In this document: piece by piece, positions 51,332 to 60,586 of the stretch
How the letters are laid out: every line of letters starts with the position of its first letter
Position numbering within the stretch: the first letter of the stretch is position 1
Origin: Dorea_A amylophila
GTDB lineage: Bacteria > Bacillota > Clostridia > Lachnospirales > Lachnospiraceae
DNA length: 64,000 nt
Assembly (NCBI RefSeq): GCF_025567265.1
Contig: NZ_JAOQJW010000010.1
Coordinates: 58,487 to 122,486, forward strand
Direction: 5' to 3'
Made by a program: the position numbers and the translations under genes
The notes under the pieces: model-generated
Told to the model about the DNA's origin: nothing
The model's input: only the letters and a program-made list of their open reading frames with translations
Databases searched by the model: none

Positions 51332-52507
51332 ATGAAGTTCGATTTTGATAAAGTAGTGGACAGACATGGAACAAAATGCCTGAAATATGATTTCGCAAAA
51401 GAAAGAGGGAGAAGTGATGATATGCTTCCGCTCTGGGTGGCAGATATGGATTTTCAGACAGCACCGGGAATCCAGAAAAGCTTAAGTGACGCAGTCGCAC
51501 ACGGAATCTACGGATACAGCGAAGGAAAAGATGATTACTTCCAGGCAGCAGCCGGATGGTATGAGAAGCATTTCGGATGGAAAGTAGAAAAAGAATGGCT
51601 GATCAAGACACCGGGCGTGGTGTTTGCACTTGCGATGGCAGTGAAGGCTTACACAAAAGAAGGTGATGCAGTTCTTCTGCAGCAGCCGGTTTACTATCCG
51701 TTCAGCGAAGTGATCACAGATAACCACAGAAGGCTGATCAATAGTCCGCTTCAGCAGATAGACGGACATTACGAGATTAATTTCGAAGAATTCGAGCAGA
51801 AGATTGTCGAAGAAAATGTAAAATTATTCCTGATGTGCAGTCCGCACAATCCGGTCGGACGTGTGTGGAAGGAGTGGGAACTTCGTAAGATAGGAGACAT
51901 TTGTCTGAAACATAACGTGCTGGTAGTCAGTGATGAGATCCACAGTGATTTTACATATGGAGAGAATATACATCATGTATTTGCATCTTTAGATGAAAAA
52001 TACGCTGCGATCACTACAACGTGTACCGCACCAAGTAAGACATTTAACATTGCCGGACTTCAGATTTCCAATATATGGATTTCAAATCCGGAACTTCGTG
52101 CGAGATTCCGGGCGGAAGTGACAGCAGCCGGTTACAGCCAGGTGAATCTGATGGGACTGGTTGCATGTCAGGCAGCTTATGAGACCGGTGAAGAGTGGTT
52201 AAAAGAATTGAAAATTTATCTGGAGGGAAATCTGGATTATGTCCGTACATTTTTAAAAGAGAATCTTCCGGAGATCAAACTGACAGAGCCGGAAGGGACT
52301 TATCTTTTATGGTTGGATTTTAAGAGTCTCGGCATGAAAGAAGAGCAGTTAAAAGATCTGGTGGAGAACAAAGCAAAACTCTGGCTTGACAGTGGAGCAA
52401 TGTTTGGACCGGACGGAGAGGGATTTGAGCGTATAAATATTGCATGCCCACGAGAAATTTTAAAGCAGGCATTGACACAACTGGCTGAATCGGTGCATGA
52501 TAGGTAA
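51332..52507 (+). CDS. MalY/PatB-type cystathionine beta-lyase
   Basis: A 391-aa fold-type I PLP aminotransferase-like C-S lyase. The N-terminus FDKVVDRHGTKCLKYDFAK, ADMDFQTAPGIQKSL, then CSPHNPVGRVWKEWEL, the PLP Lys in APSKTFNIAGLQIS near residue 235, and INIACPREIL at the end are typical of PatB/MalY. It splits cystathionine (to homocysteine) or cysteine (to sulfide). It is the third gene of the operon. Confidence 0.93.
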   Translation: MKFDFDKVVDRHGTKCLKYDFAKERGRSDDMLPLWVADMDFQTAPGIQKSLSDAVAHGIYGYSEGKDDYFQAAAGWYEKHFGWKVEKEWLIKTPGVVFALAMAVKAYTKEGDAVLLQQPVYYPFSEVITDNHRRLINSPLQQIDGHYEINFEEFEQKIVEENVKLFLMCSPHNPVGRVWKEWELRKIGDICLKHNVLVVSDEIHSDFTYGENIHHVFASLDEKYAAITTTCTAPSKTFNIAGLQISNIWISNPELRARFRAEVTAAGYSQVNLMGLVACQAAYETGEEWLKELKIYLEGNLDYVRTFLKENLPEIKLTEPEGTYLLWLDFKSLGMKEEQLKDLVENKAKLWLDSGAMFGPDGEGFERINIACPREILKQALTQLAESVHDR

Positions 52508-52635
52508 GTGAGAATACGTTAAAGAAGGGAATTTGACCGTACGATGGGCGGGAAGCTGTCATTTTATTTAATGAAAAGACAAGACTTACGGAAGAAGAGA
52601 CCATTGAATACTTTATTTAGAGGTGAAAGTCGGAA

Positions 52636-53550
52636 ATGAACGAAGAAATCAAAAATGAAATCCAAAAACTGAAAAAGGAAAAAGATGCTGTAATCCTGGC
52701 ACATTATTATGTAGATGGGGAAGTGCAGGAGATTGCAGACTATGTAGGAGACTCTTATTATCTTGCAGAGATTGCAACCAAAGTTCCGGAGAGCACGATT
52801 GTTTTCTGTGGAGTCTCTTTCATGGGAGAAAGTGCGAAGATCCTGAATCCAAAGAAGAGAGTCGTAATGGCAGACGGTCATGCAGACTGTCCGATGGCAC
52901 ACATGGTAGACGTGGATAAGATCAGAGAAGTGAGAAAAGAGTACCCGGATGTATCTGTAGTCTGTTATGTGAACTCGACTGCAGAGATCAAAGCAGAGTC
53001 TGATGTCTGTGTAACATCGTCCAATGCGCTGAAAATCGTAAAGAACCTTCCGAATAAAGATATCTTCTTTATCCCGGATGAGAACCTTGGTCGTTTCGTG
53101 GCAAGCCAGCTTCCAGAGAAGCACTTTATTTTCAATGATGGATTCTGCCATGTACATAAGAGTATTCACAAAGAAGAACTTCAGAAAGCCAAAGAAGCAC
53201 ATCCGGAAGCACTCGTACTGACTCATCCGGAATGTACAGGAGATATTCTGGAATTATCTGATTTTATCGGAAGTACTTCGCAGATTATCGATTATGCTAC
53301 AAAATCAGAAAATAACACATTTATCATTTGTACAGAGATGGGAGTATTCTATGAATTGCATCAGAAAAATCCGGAGAAGAAATTCTACTCCGTAGGGCAC
53401 AGACAGTTCTGTCCGAATATGAAGATGGTGCGTCTGGAAGGTGTGAAGGAAGCACTTGAGACCATGCAGCCGGAGGTAAATCTGGATGAGGAGATGCGCC
53501 AGAAAGCGGCACTTCCACTTGAAAAGATGCTGAAATTGGCAGCGCAGTAA
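52636..53550 (+). CDS. nadA: Quinolinate synthase A
   Basis: A 304-aa iron-sulfur enzyme that condenses iminoaspartate with dihydroxyacetone phosphate to quinolinate for NAD synthesis. Three cluster Cys are at VFCGVSFMGESAKIL near residue 82, HPECTGDIL near 170 and QFCPNMKMV near 257, the usual arrangement. AHYYVDGEVQEIADYVGDSY is the N-terminal substrate loop. nadB and nadC are not in the window after it. A MITE begins one or two bases past the stop. Confidence 0.95.
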   Translation: MNEEIKNEIQKLKKEKDAVILAHYYVDGEVQEIADYVGDSYYLAEIATKVPESTIVFCGVSFMGESAKILNPKKRVVMADGHADCPMAHMVDVDKIREVRKEYPDVSVVCYVNSTAEIKAESDVCVTSSNALKIVKNLPNKDIFFIPDENLGRFVASQLPEKHFIFNDGFCHVHKSIHKEELQKAKEAHPEALVLTHPECTGDILELSDFIGSTSQIIDYATKSENNTFIICTEMGVFYELHQKNPEKKFYSVGHRQFCPNMKMVRLEGVKEALETMQPEVNLDEEMRQKAALPLEKMLKLAAQ

Positions 53551-53551
53551 G

Positions 53552-53731
53552 CCAGGGGGACAGGTAAAGTGGCTTTTTTAGTGTCCCGGGTGGCTCAAGT
53601 AAAAGAGAGATTTGATTAACAGAAAGACTTCGTGTCTGCCATAGGACTCGAAGTTTTTTTGATACACTCCAGAGCCGACTGGAAGCCAGCGCCAGGAGGG
53701 ACAGGAAAAAAGCCAATTTACCTGTTCACGT
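53552..53731. mobile_element. MITE, copy 1 (about 180 bp)
   Basis: The ends are inverted: GGGGGACAGGTAAAGTGGCT at the left, AGCCAATTTACCTGTTC at the right. The body shares TGGCTCAAGTAAAA, AACAGAAAGACTT, GATACACTCCAGAG and CAGCGCCA with copy 2 at 54748. There is no coding capacity. This fills the gap between nadA and the esterase gene. Confidence 0.78.
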
Positions 53732-53749
53732 GAGGAGAAAAAGAGCGAT

Positions 53750-54805
53750 ATGATAAATGAAAGAATTGAAATCTGGAAAAAAGAAGAATACCATTATCCG
53801 GCAGCACACGGATTCATACCTGTGATGTTCAGCTACATCCATGAGGATGAAAAGAAGCATCCGGCAATGATCATTGCGCCGGGTGGAGCATACCGGGAAA
53901 CATCTCCGTCAGAAGCACACCTGCCGGCTATGGAATTCTACCAGGCCGGCTATAATGTATTCGTTCTGGAATACACGGTAAACCAGCTGGATGAAGCACC
54001 ACTGAAGCTACAGCCGTTAAATGACATATCAAGAACCATCCGGATGATCCGTTCCCGTGCAGAAGAATACCATATCAGACCGGATCAGGTTGCAGTCTGC
54101 GGATTCTCGGCAGGAGCGCATCTGTGTGGGAGTCTTTGTGTACATAACAAGGATGTAAAAGATCCGGAAGAAACATATCAGAACATATCCAACTGCCCGG
54201 ATGCAGCAATTCTGGCTTATCCGGTCATTAGTTCGGGCGAATATGCGCATAGAGATTCATTTGTCGCACTGTTTGGAAAGAATCCGACAGAGAAGGAACT
54301 GGATTATATGTCGCTGGAGAAACATGTGACAGAAGATACACCGCCGTGTTTCCTGTGGCAGACTGTAAAAGACCAGACCGTTCCGGTGCAGAACAGCTAT
54401 CTGTTTGCACAGGCATGTGCGAAGGCAGGCGTACCATTTGCACAGCATGTATTTTCAGAGGGAATCCATGGACTTTCGGTGGCAACCGAAGAATGGTTAG
54501 AACAGAATATCGGCCAGGAAGAAGGAAAAAGATATACGCAAGAACAGGTGCAGCTGCTTGCGGAGGCAATTAAAGCCGGTGAGACGCTGTTCCCAAAGGA
54601 AAAGGGAGAAGAACTTCTGGTGAAATTCGGTATCGGACGTAAAAAGCCGGCAAGATGGACAGAAAAGCAGAAAGAGGAAATCCGCAAAACTTTGAAGGAA
54701 GTACAGAGCTGGACATATCTTGCAGAAGAATGGCTTAAGAAGTGGAGCCACGGGGACGGGAAAAGTGGCTTTTTTAGTGTTCCTGTTGGCTCAAGTAAAA
54801 AGTGA
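53750..54805 (+). CDS. Alpha/beta-hydrolase esterase with a MITE-encoded C-terminus
   Basis: A 351-aa cytoplasmic hydrolase with BD-FAE/acetyl-esterase features: APGGAYRETSPSEAHLPA is the oxyanion loop near residue 44, GFSAGAHLCGSL contains the nucleophile Ser near residue 124, QTVKDQTVPVQNSY the Asp, and EGIHGLSVATEEW the His. A helical tail from about residue 250 includes KKPARWTEKQKEEIRKTLKE. The last 18 or so residues (SHGDGKSGFFSVPVGSSKK region) and the stop are read from the MITE that begins at 54748. The original C-terminus must have differed. Catalytic residues are unaffected. Confidence 0.88.
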   Translation: MINERIEIWKKEEYHYPAAHGFIPVMFSYIHEDEKKHPAMIIAPGGAYRETSPSEAHLPAMEFYQAGYNVFVLEYTVNQLDEAPLKLQPLNDISRTIRMIRSRAEEYHIRPDQVAVCGFSAGAHLCGSLCVHNKDVKDPEETYQNISNCPDAAILAYPVISSGEYAHRDSFVALFGKNPTEKELDYMSLEKHVTEDTPPCFLWQTVKDQTVPVQNSYLFAQACAKAGVPFAQHVFSEGIHGLSVATEEWLEQNIGQEEGKRYTQEQVQLLAEAIKAGETLFPKEKGEELLVKFGIGRKKPARWTEKQKEEIRKTLKEVQSWTYLAEEWLKKWSHGDGKSGFFSVPVGSSKK

Positions 54806-54929
54806 AATTTAATTAACAGAAAGACTTTGTATCTAACATAGGGCGCGGAGTTTTTCGATACACTCCAGAGACAGCTGGAAGTCAGCGCCAAGAGGGACAA
54901 GGAAAAAGCCAATTTACCCGTCCCCGTGG
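54748..54929. mobile_element. MITE, copy 2 (182 bp), inserted in the esterase 3' end
   Basis: Inverted ends CCACGGGGACGGG...AGTGGCTTTTT (54748 on) and AAAAAGCC...CCCGTCCCCGTGG (to 54929) match over about 27 positions. The body aligns with copy 1 at about 80-90 percent by eye. Its left end is in frame with the esterase gene. Confidence 0.82.
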
Positions 54930-54984
54930 TTCTTAATAGTGAGAAAAGAAGGAACAAGAAAATTGATATAGGATAAGAGATAAA

Positions 54985-55539
54985 ATGGAGTTATACAATG
55001 GACGCCCGGAAGACACATCCGGACGAAAAGAAAAAGAAATAAAAGTTTACGATATACTGGACAGTCTGCATATCCCCTACATCAGAGCGGATCACGAAGC
55101 GGTCATGACAATGGAAGCCTGTGAAGAGATTGATAAAGCGCTGGGAATGGAGATCTGTAAGAATCTGTTCTTATGTAACCGGAAGAAAACGTCATATTAT
55201 CTGCTTTTGATGCCAGGAAACAAAGCGCTCAAGACAAAAGAACTGTCACAGCAGATCCCGACCACGAGATTATCCTTTGCATCGGGAGAAGACATGGAAA
55301 CATATCTGAATGTAACGCCGGGCTCAGCTACTGTCATGGGACTGATCTTTGATCAGGAGAATAAAGTGCAGCTTCTGGTGGATGAGGAACTTCTGGAACA
55401 GGAAGAATTCGGATGTCATCCATGTGTGAACACTTCCAGTATCAAGATGAAGACAGCGGATGTATTTGATAAATTTCTGAAAGAAATCCATCATGATTAT
55501 ATTATGGTAAAGCTTTCGGATGGAAATGAACAGGAGTAA
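54985..55539 (+). CDS. Prolyl-tRNA editing protein ProX (YbaK/EbsC family)
   Basis: A 184-aa trans-editing enzyme that hydrolyses mischarged (Ala- or Cys-) tRNA-Pro. The family core is visible: KEIKVYDILDSLHIPYI, DKALGMEICKNLFLCN with the conserved region before Lys, KTSYYLLLMPGNKALKTKEL, the VTPGSATVMGLIF motif (GxxS-like) near residue 115, and HPCVNTSSIKMKTADV at the end. Length and order match clostridial ProX/PrdX. It lies 6 bases upstream of nth. Confidence 0.88.
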   Translation: MELYNGRPEDTSGRKEKEIKVYDILDSLHIPYIRADHEAVMTMEACEEIDKALGMEICKNLFLCNRKKTSYYLLLMPGNKALKTKELSQQIPTTRLSFASGEDMETYLNVTPGSATVMGLIFDQENKVQLLVDEELLEQEEFGCHPCVNTSSIKMKTADVFDKFLKEIHHDYIMVKLSDGNEQE

Positions 55540-55544
55540 TAAAA

Positions 55545-56177
55545 ATGGATAAACAAGAACTGGCACTGGTGGTCATCGACCGCCTGAAAAAAGAATACCC
55601 GGATGCGGACTGTACGCTGGATTATGACGATGCGTGGAAACTGCTGGTCAGTGTACGTCTGGCAGCACAGTGCACGGATGCGAGAGTCAATGTAGTAGTA
55701 GAAGGCTTATATGCAAAGTACCCGGATGTCAACGCATTGGCAGAAGCAACACCGGAAGAGATTGAAGAAATCGTAAGACCATGTGGACTTGGAAAGAGTA
55801 AGGCGAGAGATATCAGTGCCTGTATGCGTATACTCCGTGATGAATATGGTGGAAAAGTTCCGGATGATTTTAATAAATTGTTGAAACTTCCGGGAGTCGG
55901 AAGAAAGAGTGCGAACCTGATCATGGGGGATGTGTTTGGCAAACCGGCGATTGTTACGGATACGCATTGCATCAGACTCTGTAATCGGATCGGTCTGGTA
56001 GATGGAATCAAGGAACCGAAGAAAGTAGAGATGGAACTTTGGAAGATCATCCCGCCGGAAGAAGGCAGTGATTTCTGCCACAGGCTGGTATATCACGGAA
56101 GAGACGTCTGTACAGCGAGGACGAAGCCGCATTGTGAGAAATGTTGTCTGGCAGATATCTGTGGGAAACATATTTAA
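55545..56177 (+). CDS. nth: Endonuclease III
   Basis: A 210-aa DNA glycosylase/AP lyase for oxidised pyrimidines. The helix-hairpin-helix with catalytic Lys reads LPGVGRKSANLIMG near residue 113, VTDTHCIRLCNRIGLV contains the catalytic Asp, and the C-terminal 4Fe-4S loop has four Cys in VCTARTKPHCEKCCLADIC (C-x6-C-x2-C-x5-C pattern). All functional residues are present. Confidence 0.95.
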   Translation: MDKQELALVVIDRLKKEYPDADCTLDYDDAWKLLVSVRLAAQCTDARVNVVVEGLYAKYPDVNALAEATPEEIEEIVRPCGLGKSKARDISACMRILRDEYGGKVPDDFNKLLKLPGVGRKSANLIMGDVFGKPAIVTDTHCIRLCNRIGLVDGIKEPKKVEMELWKIIPPEEGSDFCHRLVYHGRDVCTARTKPHCEKCCLADICGKHI

Positions 56178-56301
56178 GTAAATGCATTTATGAAAATAAA
56201 GCTTGCGCAAGTAAAATGAAATTCATATAATAGTTTTAGAGACGAGGGAGTAGCATAGGAAATGTGTTACTCTCTTTTTTAGCAGGAAAGGATTGAGGAT
56301 T

Positions 56302-56592
56302 ATGGCAGACGTAGTAAGTATATTAGACGAATTACAAAACAAAGCATTAAAAGACGAAAAGTTAAAACAACAGCTCCTCGCAACCAGAACAGAAGCAGAC
56401 CCGCTATCTGCCTTCTGCAAGACCTGCCGGAATCTTGGTTACGAATTATACGAAATGGAATTAATTGCGGCAGGAGAAGAATTCCATGCCGCAATGAAAA
56501 GAAGCACCAATGGCGGAGGGGAGAACTCGCCGATGATCGAGGCTGAAGATGATTTCTATGAATTGTTCTTCGCAAATCTTGAAGATCATTAA
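56302..56592 (+). CDS. Small acidic protein of unknown function (Nif11-like pattern)
   Basis: A 96-aa protein from ATG 56302, after GAGG. It has a helical N-terminus (VVSILDELQNKALKDEKLKQ), a stretch SAFCKTCRNLGYELYEMELI that resembles the GF/GY-containing middle of Nif11-like leader domains, a Gly-rich segment STNGGGENS and an acidic C-terminus. The resemblance is weak. It overlaps the end of hcp by 4 bases tail to tail, so transcription of either gene would interfere. Confidence 0.6.
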   Translation: MADVVSILDELQNKALKDEKLKQQLLATRTEADPLSAFCKTCRNLGYELYEMELIAAGEEFHAAMKRSTNGGGENSPMIEAEDDFYELFFANLEDH

Positions 56593-58166
56593 CCAAGGAT
56601 TTTCTTCATATCCTCTTCCACAGTACTGATCTTCTGAATATTATAATTCTCCACCAGTATCTTCCATACATTTTCAGAGACGAATGCAGGAAGTGTTGGA
56701 CCAAGCAGGATATTTTTCACACCGAGAGATAATAACGTAAGCAGGATACATACGGCCTTCTGTTCATACCAGGAAAGAACCAGGGTGAGCGGGAGGTCGT
56801 TTACGGTACAGTCAAAGACTTCTGCAAGTGCAAGAGCAACTTTAATAGCGCTATAAGCATCATTACATTGCCCCATGTCCAAGATCCTTGGAATACCGTC
56901 GATGGAACCAAGATCCAGGTCATTCAACCGGTATTTTCCGCAGGCAAGAGTCAGAATCAAGGTGTCCATAGGTGCAGCTTTGGCGAAATCCGTATAATAG
57001 CTGCGTCCTGGAGCGGCACCGTCGCATCCGCCGACCAGAAAGATATGGCGGATCTTGCCGGCCTTTATAAGTTCCACGATATGCCCGGCATTAGAAAGAA
57101 CAGCATTGTGGGCGAATCCGGTTGTGACTGTAGACCCGCCGTTGATTCCGGTCATTGGATGATCTTCCGGATATCCCTTGCATTCCAGAGCTTTCTCAAT
57201 AACCGGAGTGAAATCTTTGTCCTCTCCGATATGCACCAGATCCGGATATGACACGATGGAGGTGGTAAATACCCGGTCGCAGTAACTCTGACGGACCGGC
57301 ATCAGACAGTTGGTAGTAAATAAAATAGGTGCCGGAATGTTGTGAAATTCCGACTGCTGACTCTGCCAGGCAGTTCCAAAGTTTCCTTTTAAATGAGAAT
57401 ATTTCTTTAATTCCGGATATCCATGTGCCGGAAGCATCTCACTGTGGGTGTAGATATTGATTCCTTTTCCTTCCGTCTGCTTTAATAACAGTTCCATATC
57501 ATGAAGATCATGTCCGCTGACAACGATGAAAGGCCCCTTTTCGATGGTCAGAGGAACTTCTGTCGGTACCGGATTGCCATAAGTGCCGGAGTTTGCATGA
57601 TCCAGAAGCTCCATGCAGCGAAAATTAATCTCGCCCGTTTTTAATACGAGTGCAAGTAATTCGTCACTGCTCTTTTCCGAAGCGATGGCTTCGAGCCCTT
57701 CATAGAAGAAATCAAGGACATTTTTGTCTACATAATCCAACGCATAAGCATGATAGGCATAAGCAGCCATGCCGCGCAGCCCGAAAAGGATCAGAGACTT
57801 TAAAGACCGGATATCTTCCTGATCTTCCCAGATATGGCGGACATCATAATTCATGATATCCGGATAGATCCGGTCCTTTTCAACATTTACTTCGTGAATA
57901 AGTTTGATGATCGTATCATTGAAAAAATTAACATTGGTAATGGTGGTGAATAACCCTTTTAAGATAAGTTCATCCGCATGTTCGAAAGAAGCATCCGGAT
58001 TCAGGGCAAGCTTTTTACGCACGGCACGTGACAGACCGATCAGTGCACCAGTAAGCTCATCCTGATAATTAGCGGTGTCACTTTTCTTTCCACAGACACC
58101 GGCACGCCCTTCACATCCGGAATTATGAGCGGTCTGCTGACACTGGAAACAAAACATTTCTTCCAT
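56589..58166 (-). CDS. hcp: Hybrid cluster protein (hydroxylamine reductase)
   Basis: A 525-aa Fe-S/Fe-S-O protein. The N-terminal cluster has CFQCQQTAHNSGCEGRAGVCG (in parts, residues 5-25). The hybrid cluster ligands include H and E in SGHDLHDME and HSEMLPAHGYPEL, Cys in FTTNCLMPV, VGGCDGAAPGRSYY and LACGKYRLND, and Glu/Cys in DMGQCNDAYSAI. It reduces NO or hydroxylamine and guards against nitrosative stress. The gene has its own promoter region and is transcribed leftward. Confidence 0.95.
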   Translation of the reverse strand: MEEMFCFQCQQTAHNSGCEGRAGVCGKKSDTANYQDELTGALIGLSRAVRKKLALNPDASFEHADELILKGLFTTITNVNFFNDTIIKLIHEVNVEKDRIYPDIMNYDVRHIWEDQEDIRSLKSLILFGLRGMAAYAYHAYALDYVDKNVLDFFYEGLEAIASEKSSDELLALVLKTGEINFRCMELLDHANSGTYGNPVPTEVPLTIEKGPFIVVSGHDLHDMELLLKQTEGKGINIYTHSEMLPAHGYPELKKYSHLKGNFGTAWQSQQSEFHNIPAPILFTTNCLMPVRQSYCDRVFTTSIVSYPDLVHIGEDKDFTPVIEKALECKGYPEDHPMTGINGGSTVTTGFAHNAVLSNAGHIVELIKAGKIRHIFLVGGCDGAAPGRSYYTDFAKAAPMDTLILTLACGKYRLNDLDLGSIDGIPRILDMGQCNDAYSAIKVALALAEVFDCTVNDLPLTLVLSWYEQKAVCILLTLLSLGVKNILLGPTLPAFVSENVWKILVENYNIQKISTVEEDMKKILG

Positions 58167-58223
58167 AATAAATACCTTCCTTGTTATATATTTATGACAG
58201 AATTAGTATGTTCCCACTGAATA

Positions 58224-58253
58224 AAAAATATGCAGGGAAACTATCCCTGCATA
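58224..58253 (-). terminator. Terminator overlapping the end of the small gene at 58241
   Basis: On the minus strand TATGCAGGGATAG pairs with CCCTGCATA around a short loop, then six T. The 5' arm is made of the gene's last codons (Met-Gln-Gly-stop). Confidence 0.75.
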
Positions 58254-58477
58254 GATTTAAAAGAATCGAAAAGTTCCATGTCATCGGCTTTCAACTTGAC
58301 ATTGGTACAATAATTTTTTCCTTCCGGTGTGGTCACATTGATCTCAATGATCGTTCCTTCCACCAACGCATCCTGTGATACTGCGCGTAAAAACATTGGA
58401 AATTTTGGGTGGCTGGCACGAAAACGATCCATACCTGATTTTATCTTCTGCATCATGGTGATCTGACGGAAATCCAT
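58241..58477 (-). CDS. Small conserved protein of unknown function
   Basis: A 78-aa protein from ATG 58477, preceded by AAAGGAGG. It starts MDFRQITMMQKIKSGMDRF and continues with SHPKFPMFLRAVSQDALVEG, a beta strand TIIEINVTTPEGK, and ends DDMELFDSFKSMQG. It resembles small proteins found in many Clostridia that carry no named function. The long hydrophobic frame further upstream lacks a ribosome binding site and is not part of the gene. It stands alone between hcp and recQ. Confidence 0.82.
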   Translation of the reverse strand: MDFRQITMMQKIKSGMDRFRASHPKFPMFLRAVSQDALVEGTIIEINVTTPEGKNYCTNVKLKADDMELFDSFKSMQG

Positions 58478-58706
58478 GTGTTTGTCCTCCTTTATTTCAA
58501 AAACTGAAACAATTATACTGAAAAAGAATCGGAAAGTCAAAAGGATTTCTCCATGAAAGAGGGGATTGTAAAGATAGGATGAAAGATAGAGACAAATGTG
58601 ATAAGATAGTAAAACATAGTGGGTGTGGGAAAGTCTGCGGATCAAAAAAGTAACGAGTAGAAAAGAAACGGACAAAAAAAGACAGAATGTAAGGAGTCGG
58701 GGCAGA

Positions 58707-60581
58707 ATGAGTAAGGCAATCAAAGAAGCAGAAAAGATACTGAAACAATACTACGGCTATGATCATTTCCGGGAGGGACAGATCCCTGTGATAGAAGCGG
58801 TACTGGAAGGCAGGGATGTGCTTGGAATCATGCCGACCGGAGCAGGAAAGTCGGTATGTTATCAGGTGCCGGCACTTATGATGAAAGGAATTACGATCGT
58901 AATCTCGCCGCTGATCTCACTCATGAAAGATCAGGTTGGAACGCTGAACCAGATGGGTGTCCATGCAGCTTTCTTAAATAGTTCTCTGACTTCCGGACAG
59001 TATTACAAAGCACTGCAGCTTGCAAAACAGGGGAGATACAAGATCATATACGTGGCACCGGAACGGTTGGAAACCGAGAGCTTTCTGGATTTTGCACTCT
59101 CTGAGCAGGTGCAGATATCTTTTGTAGCGGTAGATGAGGCGCACTGCGTATCGCAGTGGGGACAGGATTTCCGTCCGGGCTATCTCAAGATCCTGGATTT
59201 TCTGGATCGTCTGTCATACCGCCCGGTGGTCGGTGCATATACGGCGACAGCGACGGCAGAAGTAAGAGAAGACATCCTTGATATCTTAAGGCTTCAGAAT
59301 CCATATGTGGAAACAACCGGGTTCGATCGTGGAAATCTTTTCTTTGCAGTTAAGAAGCCTGTGGATAAGTATAAGGAACTGGTCAGTTATCTGAAGGAAA
59401 AAGGATACGATACATCCGGTGACAGCGGAATTATATATTGCCTGACGAGAAAGAGCGTGGAACAGGTAAGCTTTGATCTGAGAAATGAAGGATTTTCCGT
59501 GACCAGATATCATGCCGGACTATCGGATGAGGAACGGAAGGAAAATCAGGAGAATTTTATATACGGAAAGCGGCAGATCATGGTGGCGACAAATGCATTC
59601 GGAATGGGAATCGATAAGCCGGATGTACGCTTTGTCATTCATTATAATATGCCGAAAAATATGGAAAGCTATTATCAGGAGGCCGGACGTGCAGGAAGAG
59701 ACGGGGAGCCGTCAGAATGCATTCTTTATTATGAGCCGAGGGATGTAAGGACGAACCGTCTGTTTATTGAAAATGGAGAAGAGAACAGTGAGTTGGATGA
59801 AGAGACGCGTAAAATCGTAAAAGAACGGGATCTGGAACGCCTGAAACAGATGACATTTTACTGCTTTACATCAGAATGCTTAAGACAATATATCTTGAAT
59901 TACTTTGGAGAAAAGAGCAGTTCTTATTGTGGAAACTGTCTGAACTGCCAGACACAGTTTGAAGAGGTAGATATCACATTGGAGGCGAATACAATCCTGC
60001 GGTGTCTGGATGCACTGGACTGGAATTACGGGGCAGCGACGGTGATCGACATCGTGCACGGCGGAAAGAGTCAGAAGATCCTGGGCAAGAATCTGGATAA
60101 GAATCCGGAATATGCAGTGTTAAGTGAGCGGACGGTTCCGAGATTACGACAGATATTAAGGGAATTACAGTTCCGCGAATATGTGGAAGAAAAGGGCGAA
60201 CAATATCCGGTGATCTGTCTGACCCCGGAAGGGAAAGCATTTATGAAAACGGAAGAACCGCTGATCATGAAGCTTCCGAAAGAAGAGACAGAAAAGAAAT
60301 CTGAATCAAAAGAGAAAAAGAACAGACGCAAAAAAGGCGCAGTGGCAGCGGAACTTTCAGAAAAAGATGCAGAATTATTCGAAAGCTTACGGGAACTCAG
60401 ACGTGAGATCGCATTGGAAGAAAAGGTACCGCCGTATATGGTATTTGCAGATAAGACGCTTGCCGGTATGTGTGTAATGCGTCCGGCGACACGGGATGAG
60501 ATGTTGGAAGTATCGGGTGTCGGAGAGCATAAACTGGAAAAGTATGGAGATAGATTTTTAGAAATTCTCAGAAAGGGATAA
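58707..60581 (+). CDS. recQ: ATP-dependent DNA helicase RecQ
   Basis: A 624-aa helicase. Motif 0 is YGYDHFREGQIPVIEAVL, Walker A GIMPTGAGKSVCYQVPA, DEAH box VAVDEAHCVSQWGQDFRPGY, motif IV-VI TNAFGMGIDKPDVRFVIH and YYQEAGRAGRDGEPSEC. The RecQ-C zinc part has CLRQYILNYFGE and YCGNCLNCQ. A Lys-rich linker (about 535-555) leads to a C-terminal HRDC domain (ELREIALEEKVPPYMVF-like). ATG 58707 follows AAGGAG; the upstream open frame to 58623 is without RBS. rnh follows at 5 bases. Confidence 0.96.
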   Translation: MSKAIKEAEKILKQYYGYDHFREGQIPVIEAVLEGRDVLGIMPTGAGKSVCYQVPALMMKGITIVISPLISLMKDQVGTLNQMGVHAAFLNSSLTSGQYYKALQLAKQGRYKIIYVAPERLETESFLDFALSEQVQISFVAVDEAHCVSQWGQDFRPGYLKILDFLDRLSYRPVVGAYTATATAEVREDILDILRLQNPYVETTGFDRGNLFFAVKKPVDKYKELVSYLKEKGYDTSGDSGIIYCLTRKSVEQVSFDLRNEGFSVTRYHAGLSDEERKENQENFIYGKRQIMVATNAFGMGIDKPDVRFVIHYNMPKNMESYYQEAGRAGRDGEPSECILYYEPRDVRTNRLFIENGEENSELDEETRKIVKERDLERLKQMTFYCFTSECLRQYILNYFGEKSSSYCGNCLNCQTQFEEVDITLEANTILRCLDALDWNYGAATVIDIVHGGKSQKILGKNLDKNPEYAVLSERTVPRLRQILRELQFREYVEEKGEQYPVICLTPEGKAFMKTEEPLIMKLPKEETEKKSESKEKKNRRKKGAVAAELSEKDAELFESLRELRREIALEEKVPPYMVFADKTLAGMCVMRPATRDEMLEVSGVGEHKLEKYGDRFLEILRKG

Positions 60582-60586
60582 TAGAT

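Noticed and set aside
52542..52637. 31-codon ORF just before nadA (starts MGGKLSFYLM)
   Set aside because: It overlaps the nadA start but has no ribosome binding site and no recognisable feature, so it is probably chance.
58478..58723. N-terminal hydrophobic extension of the small gene at 58241
   Set aside because: The extension lies upstream of a perfect AAAGGAGG and ATG at 58477, has no start signal of its own and overlaps the recQ leader.
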